From Sphingobacterium bambusae (lineage in GTDB: Bacteria; Bacteroidota; Bacteroidia; Sphingobacteriales; Sphingobacteriaceae): a stretch of DNA of 64,000 nt. Shown piece by piece: positions 24,931 through 33,708 of this stretch. Position numbers and translations under genes: made by a program. The stretch spans positions 5,497,553 to 5,561,552 of the forward strand of contig NZ_CP138332.1 in assembly GCF_033955345.1 (NCBI RefSeq), in the 5' to 3' direction. The first letter of the stretch is position 1. The number at the start of each line of letters is the position of its first letter. The notes beneath the pieces are model-generated. The model had not been told where the DNA came from and searched no databases. It saw nothing but the letters and a program-made list of their open reading frames with translations.

Positions 24931-26034
24931 ATGATGATTAAACCTATCGTTTCCCTTTGTCTGTGGCTATTTTGTATAGCCGCGCATGCGCAAAAAGATG
25001 CCTTACAGAATTTCCCAGATGGCTACCAGCCCGAGCAGGTGGGCAAAAAACTCGCCTACCGATTTGTTGCCGGAAAGCATATGCTGCATGCCGGAAAGTG
25101 GATCAGCTACCCCGAAACCTTCAACTGGACCGGCGCGCTGAAATTTGCCGCCCGCAGCGGCGACCAGCAGTTGATTAAGCTGCTGGAGGATAAATTTGAT
25201 CCGCTCTTCAACCGCGAAAAACAGCTGCTGCCACCCATGAACCATGTCGACCTCAATATGTTTGGTACGCTGCCTTTGGAGTTTTTCCTGACCACTCAAA
25301 ATAAAAAGTATCTCGAGCTGGGGCTACCCTATGCCGACAGTCAGTGGCAGGTACCAGAAAATGCGACTGCAAAGGAAAAAGAATGGGCCAGCAAAGGCTA
25401 CTCCTGGCAAACGCGCCTTTGGATAGACGATATGTATATGATCACCATTTTGCAGACGCAGGCCTACAGGGTCACCAAAGAGCAAAAGTACCTCGATCGT
25501 GCTGCGGCCGAGATGGTGCTGTACCTTGATGAGCTGCAACGACCTAACGGTCTCTTCTACCATGCGCCGGATGTGCCCTTTTATTGGGCGCGCGGAAATG
25601 GCTGGATGGCTGCCGGCGTTACGGAACTCTTGCGCTACCTTCCGGAAAACCATCAGCACCGGCCACGTATACTTCAGGGTTACCAATTAATGATGGAAAG
25701 CTTACGGAAATACCAAACAGCGGAGGGCATGTGGAATCAATTGATCGACGAGGCGGATGCCTGGGCGGAAACATCGGGTTCGGCGATGTTTACCTATGCC
25801 TTTATTACAGGCGTCAAAAACGGTTGGCTTGATGAAAAAGCCTACGCGCCAGCCGCGAGAAAGGCTTGGATAGCGCTGGTATCCTACATCAATGATAACG
25901 GCGACGTGCGCGAAGTATGCGTAGGAACCAATAAAAAGAACGATAAACAGTATTATTATGATCGGCCGCGTCATGTAGGCGACTACCACGGGCAATCGCC
26001 TTACCTCTGGTGCGTGCTCGCTTTAATGGAGTAG
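24931..26034 (+). CDS. GH105/GH88 unsaturated glucuronyl/rhamnogalacturonyl hydrolase
   Basis: A 367-residue enzyme with a signal peptide (about 1-21). The alpha/alpha-barrel motifs of GH105 (YteR type) are present: LWIDDMYM at about 165 with the paired Asp residues, FYWARGNGWMAAGV at about 217, AETSGSAMFTYA at about 280, and the C-terminal GDYHGQSPYLWC. The family hydrates and releases the 4,5-unsaturated uronic acid left by polysaccharide lyases. The signal peptide indicates periplasmic use on oligosaccharides. No lyase is adjacent, so the gene is isolated from the rest of a pectin-type pathway in this window. Confidence 0.87.
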   Translation: MMIKPIVSLCLWLFCIAAHAQKDALQNFPDGYQPEQVGKKLAYRFVAGKHMLHAGKWISYPETFNWTGALKFAARSGDQQLIKLLEDKFDPLFNREKQLLPPMNHVDLNMFGTLPLEFFLTTQNKKYLELGLPYADSQWQVPENATAKEKEWASKGYSWQTRLWIDDMYMITILQTQAYRVTKEQKYLDRAAAEMVLYLDELQRPNGLFYHAPDVPFYWARGNGWMAAGVTELLRYLPENHQHRPRILQGYQLMMESLRKYQTAEGMWNQLIDEADAWAETSGSAMFTYAFITGVKNGWLDEKAYAPAARKAWIALVSYINDNGDVREVCVGTNKKNDKQYYYDRPRHVGDYHGQSPYLWCVLALME

Positions 26035-26083
26035 TTGCTTCATGCTTTGTAAAAACACTCGCGAGATGAGCAGTTTTAAAGAA

Positions 26084-26467
26084 TTAGGAACTGCTTGAAA
26101 CCTCACCCCCTTTGTCATATCGAAAATCTAGGCTACTTTCTGAAAAGTCTAGCTTATTGGTAAAAACCTTACAAGAATGGGCAATCATAAAAAACGAATT
26201 ATCTGCAGTTTCCAATAGAAATCCTCGCGAGGATTGCCCCTTGTAAGCCAAATTTTCAAATGGATGACTAAGCGCTTCATCTAAAATAAATTCGCGAATT
26301 GTCAGGCCAAACAAGTTAATGCCCGACTGAATAAAATCAGTATCAAAAAAGATAATATCCATATTTTCAGGATGAATCTCGTCTTTTTGAGATCTCAACA
26401 GCACCTGTCGATGGCTTATTCGCACGTCAAAAATCGTAAAGTATCGATCAGAATGAAAAGAAAACAT
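26084..26467 (-). CDS. Hypothetical protein, last gene of orphan cassette
   Basis: A 127-residue soluble protein starting MFSFHSDRYFTIFDVRISHR, acidic and aromatic-rich, with a Ser/Glu tail. No motif is recognised. The composition and AT content match the five upstream genes on the same strand, and the gap to the next gene is about 100 bases. It could be an immunity-type protein, but there is no direct evidence. Confidence 0.6.
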   Translation of the reverse strand: MFSFHSDRYFTIFDVRISHRQVLLRSQKDEIHPENMDIIFFDTDFIQSGINLFGLTIREFILDEALSHPFENLAYKGQSSRGFLLETADNSFFMIAHSCKVFTNKLDFSESSLDFRYDKGGEVSSSS

Positions 26468-26568
26468 ATGTATAGATTTTTATTTAAATAGCTTTCGTAT
26501 AATTCTTCGTCCAGCATAACTCTATTGACGCTATATGCTAAGGTTCAAAAACTAAGGGTAACAAATTT

Positions 26569-26787
26569 TTACGACACATTCTTACCTCCCAAAAAAGCTG
26601 CTTCCACATTAATCCAAAGTCCTGTTTCATAAAAATCTATTTCTCGCTTTGAAATTGGCGTTTTGAGCTTGTAAAAGCTATAAAAAGAAGAACTCATGAT
26701 GTAAAATATCTCCTTATCGGCGTTTGCCAGTTTGACCATCCAGTCGTTGTCTTCGGTGCAATTAACAGCTTTGATTTCGAGTTTCAT
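26569..26787 (-). CDS. Small hypothetical protein
   Basis: A 72-residue protein (MKLEIKAVNCTEDNDWMVKL) with alternating strand-like segments. No signal peptide, membrane segment or known motif is seen. It lies 85 bases after the upstream leftward gene in the orphan cassette. Confidence 0.55.
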   Translation of the reverse strand: MKLEIKAVNCTEDNDWMVKLANADKEIFYIMSSSFYSFYKLKTPISKREIDFYETGLWINVEAAFLGGKNVS

Positions 26788-26872
26788 AAGTTATTTGATC
26801 GATTTTTTTCGAAACCTGATAGTTTGTGCGTAAAATACGCGATTGTCGAGGAAAAAAGGTTGAATAAAAAAA

Positions 26873-27121
26873 CTATTCATCAATTCTGTAGATCACAGCT
26901 TCTTTATCAAAGCCATTATAAAAAACGTGTAATCTGCCGCAATTCGGACAGTGCGCAACTATTTTCATTTCGCTATACAACTCCTCGGCTTTAATCTCTA
27001 TATCAAAATATTTCTCAAAAGAAACATCTGCTATCATCAGGTATTGATTGGAACTCGGTATTTCACTTAGGCTAATTACATCATCACAAATACATCTTAT
27101 TTTTGGCATAACATTATTCAA
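26873..27121 (-). CDS. Small protein with a possible zinc-binding cysteine set
   Basis: An 82-residue protein. Two Cys pairs, RCICDD (about 8-11) and HCPNCGRLH (about 58-64), could bind zinc as a ribbon. The rest is acidic with strand-like segments. It starts only three bases after the stop of the upstream gene (27125), which supports co-transcription. No family is recognised. Confidence 0.6.
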   Translation of the reverse strand: MNNVMPKIRCICDDVISLSEIPSSNQYLMIADVSFEKYFDIEIKAEELYSEMKIVAHCPNCGRLHVFYNGFDKEAVIYRIDE

Positions 27122-27124
27122 TTT

Positions 27125-27763
27125 TCAGCGTATATAACAAGCATGATTAATAGGGACAACATCCGAAGCATAGGCCACTGCAAATTGAGCGATGAGTGAC
27201 CTCGCTTCATGACCTAAGCGCTTTTTGTATTTACCGGCTAATTTAGGGTCTTCCACATCGGCGAGGAACTGCCCCTGTTCCACTAGATACCATCGTACTG
27301 AAAAGTGCCAATAGTTCCAAAGCATCGGTGTATGTAGCACATTACAAATAGCCTGAAACTGGTCCCTGTTTTCACCCATCGTATAATCAGCGATCTTCCC
27401 TTTGATATCCTTGATCGCGACCATCCAGCTACCCTTGTGCTGCTGTAGCGTAAAGTGGGTGTCAAAAACCGGCACCGGATCTACCTGCTGATCTGGATTG
27501 CAAGAGACTGCATATTCGCGCTTTCCCATTTGGGTAAGTTCGACAGGGACGTGACCATGGTTGTAAATTCCAAACAGACTGGTCGACAGGTCTTCAATCT
27601 GCTCTTTGGGCGAACAGATCGCTTGAACATCAATTTTCCCCGTTAGCGCATCAATTATTCCTTCGCTAGATTTCGTCGTACGGATCAAAAAATAGTCAGA
27701 CAGATCGCAAACTATCGTCTTAAATTCAGGGCAGGGCAATATTTCTACGGGGTAAATGGACAT
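27125..27763 (-). CDS. Hypothetical protein of orphan cassette
   Basis: A 212-residue soluble protein (MSIYPVEILPCPEFKTIVCD) with mixed strands and helices, several Trp (LWNYWHFSVRWYLVEQG at about 148) and no motif I recognise. It is tightly packed: 19 bases after the upstream gene and 3 bases before the downstream Cys-pair gene. The function is unknown. Confidence 0.68.
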   Translation of the reverse strand: MSIYPVEILPCPEFKTIVCDLSDYFLIRTTKSSEGIIDALTGKIDVQAICSPKEQIEDLSTSLFGIYNHGHVPVELTQMGKREYAVSCNPDQQVDPVPVFDTHFTLQQHKGSWMVAIKDIKGKIADYTMGENRDQFQAICNVLHTPMLWNYWHFSVRWYLVEQGQFLADVEDPKLAGKYKKRLGHEARSLIAQFAVAYASDVVPINHACYIR

Positions 27764-27782
27764 CTATTCCTCCTGAAGCCCA

Positions 27783-28352
27783 TTAATGATATGTATCGAC
27801 AAAGGCTTGGGTGAAGCTTGAGAAGTCACCTGCAAAACTTGGCAGCTTTTCACCATTATGAAACGCAGAAAACGCGAGCTCATCGTCATCGTCATCTTCT
27901 TGTATCAAAAAATGGCTGATATAAGCAGTCACATTGGCTTTGATAAATGTATAGAATATCGTGTTATCGTAAGTTGGCCTGACAGATAATTTTTCGGGTT
28001 CCATCTTTAATAGAAAATCAAGCGAGTTTACCAAGCAACCTTTTGCAAAATCATACGGAACCATATCATTCTCTTCCGAAAGATCGCGATACTTCACTTC
28101 AAAATCGCTCAGATAATTAATGAAATCTGTATCAGCACGTCCCCGCTCGACTAAGCTATTGCTAACCGAGGTAGATATATAGACCATGTCACTATGGACA
28201 AAATCATTGTTAATTTGTGTATAGGTATCTGAAGATGCGCCCATAACGACAGCAAAGGAAGTATCTGCCCTCCTTGTATCGGGTACTACGCCAATATTTC
28301 TTTTCTTTCGATCGACTACGACCGGCAAGGTATCCGCTGCAAATGTTGTCAT
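27783..28352 (-). CDS. Hypothetical protein following TIGR04255-like gene
   Basis: A 189-residue protein. The frame extends upstream to 28445, but the ATG at 28352 (MTTFAADTLPVVVDRKKRN) is preferred: it lies 7 bases after the TIGR04255-like stop, and the upstream extension is Cys/Phe/Asn-rich and overlaps that gene. It carries an acidic run (QEDDDDDELAF) near the C-terminus. No motif is recognised. The tight coupling suggests it works with the upstream gene. Confidence 0.65.
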   Translation of the reverse strand: MTTFAADTLPVVVDRKKRNIGVVPDTRRADTSFAVVMGASSDTYTQINNDFVHSDMVYISTSVSNSLVERGRADTDFINYLSDFEVKYRDLSEENDMVPYDFAKGCLVNSLDFLLKMEPEKLSVRPTYDNTIFYTFIKANVTAYISHFLIQEDDDDDELAFSAFHNGEKLPSFAGDFSSFTQAFVDTYH

Positions 28353-28359
28353 AACGTTG

Positions 28360-29085
28360 TTATTTTTGATAAACTGGATGCAGTTGTGCAAGAAAATCGG
28401 GTTGAAGCATATTAAAAAACACTTCCTTTTCCTTTTCGTGCACAAGCTCGATCTCTTTTAAAAGATTATCCAAAGTATGTACGTCTATTGGTTTAATAAT
28501 ATCGATGTCAATGGTCGAAAGACGAGCAGCTAGGTTGTCCGCACCTAATACCTGCAAATTATTGGAAATTCCCAACACCGCCCGTATGGAATCTCCAAAG
28601 TCAAATTCTGATCTGAATTGGAAATTATCCGAGCTTACATCGGGCATACCAAATGAAAACTCGAACTTGGTGACAGTTCTAAGGTCAATACCTTCATATT
28701 GACTGATGTACCTCAATCCTACGCGCGTATAAGATTCAAACTGTGCTAGCTTATCTATACGATGAAGTACTTTCTTAATCTCCCCAAAATATTTATCCCA
28801 TCCTAAATACTCTTCCAAGCAGTTGAAAACGATCGAGTTAGGAAAAAACTCAAATTTGATACTGTCGTTGTAAAATAAAGAGTTCCCGCCTGTCACCAAC
28901 TGCATCTGCTGCGAAGGATCTATTGGCAACGATTGCGGTCCAACAGGTCTACGCTGATACTTGTAGGACTCATCAAGGGAAGTAAAAAACATCCCAAGCA
29001 GAATCTCCAATGGTAGCTTTGATAAATATCTTACCTCTACAATGGCATCACGTAAACGATATGGACTTATACTTTTTGGGAACAT
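28360..29085 (-). CDS. TIGR04255 family protein
   Basis: A 241-residue protein. The start (SISPYRLRDAIVEVRYLSKL) and the segment YTRVGLRYISQYEG at about 137 match the sporadically distributed TIGR04255 family as I know it: an N-terminal I-E-V-Y strand, then F-R-GLRYIN. The function of the family is unknown; it is patchy and often in islands beside another small gene. It heads the six-gene leftward cassette. Confidence 0.72.
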   Translation of the reverse strand: MFPKSISPYRLRDAIVEVRYLSKLPLEILLGMFFTSLDESYKYQRRPVGPQSLPIDPSQQMQLVTGGNSLFYNDSIKFEFFPNSIVFNCLEEYLGWDKYFGEIKKVLHRIDKLAQFESYTRVGLRYISQYEGIDLRTVTKFEFSFGMPDVSSDNFQFRSEFDFGDSIRAVLGISNNLQVLGADNLAARLSTIDIDIIKPIDVHTLDNLLKEIELVHEKEKEVFFNMLQPDFLAQLHPVYQK

Positions 29086-29373
29086 ACAATGTTCTTTATC
29101 TATTTATCTGTGAACTGTTAAAGATTAACTTCTTTGCAATAAAACCACACGACAACCCTAATGCTTACCTAAAATACATATTTTTTTATATTTAGACGTT
29201 AAAAATCGTGAAAACATAAAGTATTGACATTGCCATTATCAATGAGCAAGGCATTACCGGTAGCGACTTTCATTTCACTGTGGAAGGCAAATACGATTTC
29301 ATGATAACCGTCCTATCCTGCAGAGAAAATAAATCTAAAAGCCCTCCAGCATTGTTCTATGCTAAAAAATACT
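29086..29373. other. Intergenic; possible remnant before ku
   Basis: Between divergent genes. From about 29220 one plus frame is open and protein-like (IDIAIINEQGITGSDFHF) but has no ATG start and runs into the ku gene in another frame. It may be a decayed fragment. No promoter is clearly seen. Confidence 0.3.
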
Positions 29374-30132
29374 ATGCGAGCAATTTGGACAGGGGCAATA
29401 GGCTTTGGTTTGGTCAATATCCCAATTAAAATCTTTAGTGCGATTCAAAGCAGCCAGTTGGATCTCGATATGTTGGACCGGAAAGACCTATCTAACATTC
29501 GCTTTAAGCGGGTTAATGACAAGACCGGCAAGGAAGTCGTGTGGGAGAATATCGTGAAAGGCTACTTTTTAAAAGATAAATACGTGGTGCTGGAGGAAGC
29601 CGATTTTGAGGAGGCGATGCCCGAGAAAAACAAGATGATCAACCTGCAGACCTTTGTGAAGGAACGGGACATCGATAGCATCTATTTCGACACGCCCTAT
29701 TATTTGGAGCCGCAGAAAGGTGGCGAAAAGGCCTACTCCCTCCTCTATAAATCCTTGGAGAAAACCGGTCATGTGGGGTTGAGCACCTTTGTGATGCGTA
29801 CCACGGAAAATCTGGCCATCGTGCGCCCCTACGAAGGGATGCTGCTGTTAAACAAGCTAAGGTTTGAAGAAGAAATCCGTAAAAACGACGACCTGAAGAT
29901 ACCAAGCAGCCGCATCGCGAAAGCGGAAATGGATATGGCCGTGAAGCTGATCAAGCAGAACAGCTCCGACTTTGATATCTCAGGCTACCGGAACATGTAC
30001 AGCAAGGAGCTGCTCAAGATTATCAAGAAAAAAGCACAAGGCAAACGGGCAACTATCCGCAAGATCAATGTGGACAACGAACATACCAAGGCCTCGGAGT
30101 TGCTCGCGAAACTAAAAGCCAGTCTCGGTTAG
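29374..30132 (+). CDS. ku: Bacterial Ku, DNA double-strand-break repair
   Basis: A 252-residue protein of the bacterial Ku core (ring-forming DNA-end binder): MRAIWTGAIGFGLVNIPIKI at the N-terminus, YFDTPYYLEPQKGGEKAY at about 110 and the C-terminal helical tail. The frame also has an ATG at 29359; the start at 29374 is preferred because bacterial Ku proteins typically begin MRAIW-G-I-FGLV. Ku homodimers recruit LigD to broken ends for non-homologous end joining. Its 3' end meets ligD tail to tail; the two stop codons share bases. Confidence 0.95.
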   Translation: MRAIWTGAIGFGLVNIPIKIFSAIQSSQLDLDMLDRKDLSNIRFKRVNDKTGKEVVWENIVKGYFLKDKYVVLEEADFEEAMPEKNKMINLQTFVKERDIDSIYFDTPYYLEPQKGGEKAYSLLYKSLEKTGHVGLSTFVMRTTENLAIVRPYEGMLLLNKLRFEEEIRKNDDLKIPSSRIAKAEMDMAVKLIKQNSSDFDISGYRNMYSKELLKIIKKKAQGKRATIRKINVDNEHTKASELLAKLKASLG

Positions 30133-32618
30133 AACGCAGAAATGGCCTTCTTAAGATCAATGGGTTCATCGAAAATCGTTGCCCAAGGATCTTTTTGCGC
30201 CGCGATACGCTCAAGCAGCGTTTCCATGGTAAAGCGCTGTATGGTCAGTTCGTCATTTACCTCCGACCAGTCTAGCGGCGTAGAGACCGTAGCCAGGGGC
30301 TTCGGCCGCACCGAATAGGGAGCGACAACCGTTTGGGCGCGCTTATTCTGCATATAGTCCAAGTAAACCTTGTTTTTCCGCTTACTGGGCGAACGCTCCA
30401 AGCTGCTTTCCTTTTTATGCTGTTCATGTACCAGCTCGGCCAGCATTTGTATAAAATCGCGCACCACATCAAACGTATATTGCTGCCCTACATAAATATA
30501 AATATGCAGTCCGGTTGATCCGGAAGTCTTCACATAACTGCGGACATTGGCCGCCTCTAAGATATCATGTGCCGTATTTGCGATGGCCAGCACCGTCTTA
30601 AAATCTACACCATTGGGATCCAGGTCCAATACCCCGAAAACCGGCCTATCCTGCTTGCGGTAGGTAGCCAGCCAAGGATTAATCTCTATAGAGCCCATAT
30701 TGGCAATCCAGAGCAAGGTAGGCAGATCATTACAGAGCAGATAATTTACCGTATCGCCGGTGGATTCCGACTCCAGCTCCACGGTCTTCAACCAGCTAGG
30801 CCCCAGCTTCTTATCCAGATCTTTTTGAAAAAAACTGGCCTCCTCAATGCCATTTGGAAAGCGATTGAGGGATATGGGCTTATCCTTCAGGTAGGGCAAC
30901 ATCAACTCGCCTACCTGCTCGTAGTAATGCAGCAAATCGCCTTTTCGAATCTTGTCTTTGGGCCAATACAGTTTCTGCTGGTTCGTAAGCTTCAAGACCT
31001 TTCGTCCGAAGCGTATTTCCCGTTCGTTGGACATCGCTTGCACGGCCTCCACCTTGACAATATCGGCGACGTCTTTATCTGTACGCAAGGCCTTAAAAAC
31101 AGGATGCCGCAGGTGCCCATCGCCTGTCCATTCGGCGTAGTCGATTTCGGCAATCAGCTTGGGCTTGACCCAAGTTACCTTCTTTTCGTTCGCTACCTTT
31201 ACCGTAGCCGGAAAAGGTTTCTTTTTTACGAGCAGTCGTTGCAGCTTGGCATGCAGGTCCTGCAGCAGTTCGTCCGTAAAGCCCGTTCCGACGTTGCCGA
31301 TATACTGCAAGGTTTTATCCGCGCCCCACACCGCCAACACCAAGGCACCAAAGCCGATGCGGCTGCCATTCGGCGCGGTAAAACCGACGATAATGGCCTC
31401 TTGGGATTGCTGGATTTTTAGCTTGCGCCATGCATCCGAACGCTTGCCCGAATGATAGCGGCTGCCGGCCTCCTTGGCCATTACCCCTTCCCAATTGTGC
31501 TTCTTGGCTTTCTGCAGGGCATCTCCCTTCAATTCGGGAACAAGCTTAATCTGCGGCGCGGAGATCTTGGCAAAAAGCCTGCGCAGGAGATCGCGACGCT
31601 CCAGCAGGGGAAAGTCCCGAAGATCATTGTCATCGAGCATTAGGAGATCAAAGACATAGTAAACCAGCTTGTAGCGGGCAGGCAGCGGTTCGCCCTGCTG
31701 CAACAGCTGGAAATTGGCCTTGCCCTTGGCGTCCTCTGCCACGATCTCTCCATCTAAAATCAAGGTTCTGTCGAGCCCTTGCAGGCCCTCCTGTATGGAC
31801 GGAAATTGCTCATTGAAATTTATGCCGTTGCGCGAGACGAGCGATACCTTGCTGTTGCTGATCTCGGCCAAGGCGCGAAAGCCATCGAACTTCTGCTCAT
31901 AGATCCAATCGCCATCATCGGGAACAGCCTTAGACAGCACCGCCAACATCGGATCCAATAGGGTCGCCGACCCCTTCTTTTCGTTTTTCTTTTTATCCTG
32001 TTCTGCTGTTTTACCAGAAGCCGCCTTCGTGTTAGCTTTTCCCTGCTGTTTCCGGAACGAGCGTCCTGCTTCCTTCACCTTTGCGCTTACTTCATCTTCG
32101 GCATCGTAGGCCTCATCGACGGCGTAGCGGTCCTTATGCTTGATCAGCAGCCAGGCATTATCCTCCTGCGGATTCTTGATGCGCACCAAAGCAAACTCGC
32201 CCTTGAGCTTTTTGCCATGCAGCACGATCTTGATACTCCCTTGCTTTAAGTCCTCCAGCAGATCCTGCTCGGTATGTACATTATCTACAGCGGTATAATA
32301 TCCCGAATCGAAAATGGATACGGTACCGAAGCCATAATTTCCTTTAGGAATTTCGCCTTCAAAGGTACGGTAGCTAAGCGGATGGTCTTCCACCATCACG
32401 GCCAGCCGTTTGTCGTCGGGGTATAAGGATGGCCCCTTGGGCACCGCCCAACTCTTCAGCACGCCGTCCATTTCCAGTCGGAAGTCGTAATGCAGGCGCG
32501 AGGCATGATGCCGCTGCACCACAAAACGCAGTTTCTTGCTTTTGCGGGCAGCAGCACCTTTTGGTTCCGCTGTCTTATCGAAATCTCGCTTTTTGTTGTA
32601 TGCTTCTAGGGCTGCCAT
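30129..32618 (-). CDS. ligD: ATP-dependent DNA ligase D (PE-LIG-POL)
   Basis: An 829-residue multidomain repair enzyme. Phosphoesterase domain at about 20-190 (RHHASRLHYDFRLEMDG; MVEDHPLSYRTFEGEIPKG). Ligase domain at about 215-520 with the AMP-accepting Lys near 242 in YEQKFDGFRA, plus DGEIVAED and the OB-fold part. Primase-polymerase domain at about 535-829 (LDLDPNGVDF with the metal-binding Asp pair; SGSTGLHIYI). The order PE-LIG-POL is the usual one in Bacteroidota, unlike the POL-first order in mycobacteria. A Lys/Ala-rich linker lies at about 190-215. It repairs double-strand breaks with Ku. Confidence 0.95.
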   Translation of the reverse strand: MAALEAYNKKRDFDKTAEPKGAAARKSKKLRFVVQRHHASRLHYDFRLEMDGVLKSWAVPKGPSLYPDDKRLAVMVEDHPLSYRTFEGEIPKGNYGFGTVSIFDSGYYTAVDNVHTEQDLLEDLKQGSIKIVLHGKKLKGEFALVRIKNPQEDNAWLLIKHKDRYAVDEAYDAEDEVSAKVKEAGRSFRKQQGKANTKAASGKTAEQDKKKNEKKGSATLLDPMLAVLSKAVPDDGDWIYEQKFDGFRALAEISNSKVSLVSRNGINFNEQFPSIQEGLQGLDRTLILDGEIVAEDAKGKANFQLLQQGEPLPARYKLVYYVFDLLMLDDNDLRDFPLLERRDLLRRLFAKISAPQIKLVPELKGDALQKAKKHNWEGVMAKEAGSRYHSGKRSDAWRKLKIQQSQEAIIVGFTAPNGSRIGFGALVLAVWGADKTLQYIGNVGTGFTDELLQDLHAKLQRLLVKKKPFPATVKVANEKKVTWVKPKLIAEIDYAEWTGDGHLRHPVFKALRTDKDVADIVKVEAVQAMSNEREIRFGRKVLKLTNQQKLYWPKDKIRKGDLLHYYEQVGELMLPYLKDKPISLNRFPNGIEEASFFQKDLDKKLGPSWLKTVELESESTGDTVNYLLCNDLPTLLWIANMGSIEINPWLATYRKQDRPVFGVLDLDPNGVDFKTVLAIANTAHDILEAANVRSYVKTSGSTGLHIYIYVGQQYTFDVVRDFIQMLAELVHEQHKKESSLERSPSKRKNKVYLDYMQNKRAQTVVAPYSVRPKPLATVSTPLDWSEVNDELTIQRFTMETLLERIAAQKDPWATIFDEPIDLKKAISAF

Positions 32619-32994
32619 AGCCTAATAACAAGCGTATGCCTACAATGGTTCTTGTGGATGAGTGGTTGTTTCGCTTAAAATAAAGGATAGCTTAGCGAAG
32701 TGCGGAAGACTCGGCTGGGATGCCGATTTGTATAAGAAAAGGAGAACGCATGGTTTAAATAATTAAGATAATGACTTGAATCACTTTTATTTAGATCCAA
32801 AATATTTAGGTTTGAACTATTGTGTAGCCCCTCCCAAGGGCACAACTTCATAAGCAAAGCTCTCCATTCAAACGTGGAGAGCTAATGGAGGGTGGGTTTG
32901 ACCAATTCGATCGGCACCAACCGCGCGCTAGGTAATATAAAACTCATCTCCACTTAATTATCAATTCATTTGTGAACCTTAGTTTTGCCGCAAC
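32619..32994. other. Intergenic, divergent promoters, one hairpin
   Basis: No gene. AGCTCTCCA (32858-32866) and TGGAGAGCT (32875-32883) form a perfect 9-bp hairpin without a T-run. The right end holds the likely -7 element of the sigma-factor gene. The 60-codon leftward frame at 32675-32857 looks like noise. Confidence 0.5.
32980..32987 (+). promoter_or_regulatory. TAnnTTTG element, nearly leaderless sigma gene
   Basis: TAGTTTTG matches the Bacteroidota -7 element exactly and ends 7 bases before the ATG of the ECF sigma gene. If used, the transcript would have almost no 5' leader. No good TTTG element is found at the usual 19-21 base spacing upstream. Confidence 0.4.
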
Positions 32995-33606
32995 ATGAGA
33001 CGCATAATTTCCCCAAATGAACGTAGCATTGACCTCCAGAACTTGTCCCTATTACAAGCCAGTGAATCCGAGGCCAATCTTTTCTTAAATCAACTGTTCG
33101 AAAAATATTGGAAAGCACTGTATCAGTTTTCCTTCAATCTACTGCAGGACGGCGATGAAGCGCAAGACACTGTACAGGAACTATTTATAAACCTTTGGGA
33201 TCGCCGGCATCATATTGATATACAGACCTCATTGGAGGCCTATCTGTTCAGTTCGGTGCGTTATAAATCGTTAACGAAGCTGCAAGCCAAGTTAAGCAAC
33301 GCCAAAAGAGATATTCCGTTAGAAAGCTTAGTTGTGGAAAGTTTTCAAGAGGCGGTAGACCCCAGTCTGTTAAAAGAACTTCAAGAAGAAATAGCACTAC
33401 AAATCAGCAAACTACCTGCGCGTATGCAACAAGTGATCCGGATGCGTACTATGGACTGCATGAGCATTTCGGAAATAGCGAAAAATCTTCATATTTCCGA
33501 GGATACCGTCAAAAACCATTTGGCCGCTGCACGAAAGAAACTCCGTATACAGCTTGGTGACGCCGCCTATCTATTGCTGCTCGGCAGCGTGGGTTACCTG
33601 CAATAG
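32995..33606 (+). CDS. ECF RNA polymerase sigma factor
   Basis: A 203-residue sigma-70 family factor with region 2 at about 25-95 (QDTVQELFINLWDRR) and region 4 at about 130-190 (ISEIAKNLHISEDTVKNHLA). It is of the Bacteroidota type that pairs with a FecR anti-sigma factor and a SusC receptor with an N-terminal STN domain, as seen downstream. Substrate arrival at the receptor would release it to transcribe the susCD operon. Confidence 0.9.
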   Translation: MRRIISPNERSIDLQNLSLLQASESEANLFLNQLFEKYWKALYQFSFNLLQDGDEAQDTVQELFINLWDRRHHIDIQTSLEAYLFSSVRYKSLTKLQAKLSNAKRDIPLESLVVESFQEAVDPSLLKELQEEIALQISKLPARMQQVIRMRTMDCMSISEIAKNLHISEDTVKNHLAAARKKLRIQLGDAAYLLLLGSVGYLQ

Positions 33607-33682
33607 CGCAGGTGTTATTCTTAACAAACTGTTAACTGTTTGATAATGCACTTGACTAGCCCCTAAGCCTGTTTTTTTAGAC

Positions 33683-33708
33683 ATATAAGTAAAGTACAAC
33701 ACTTATAT
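33683..33708. promoter_or_regulatory. Palindrome overlapping the fecR start codon
   Basis: ATATAAGT (33683-33690) and ACTTATAT (33701-33708) form a perfect 8-bp inverted repeat with a 10-base spacer. The right arm includes the first two bases of the fecR ATG at 33707, so it could be an operator or an mRNA hairpin hiding the start codon. Confidence 0.5.

Noticed and set aside
30567..31421. 284-codon plus-strand frame inside ligD
   Set aside because: It is antisense to the ligase domain, which has clear catalytic motifs; the antisense protein has no recognisable motif.
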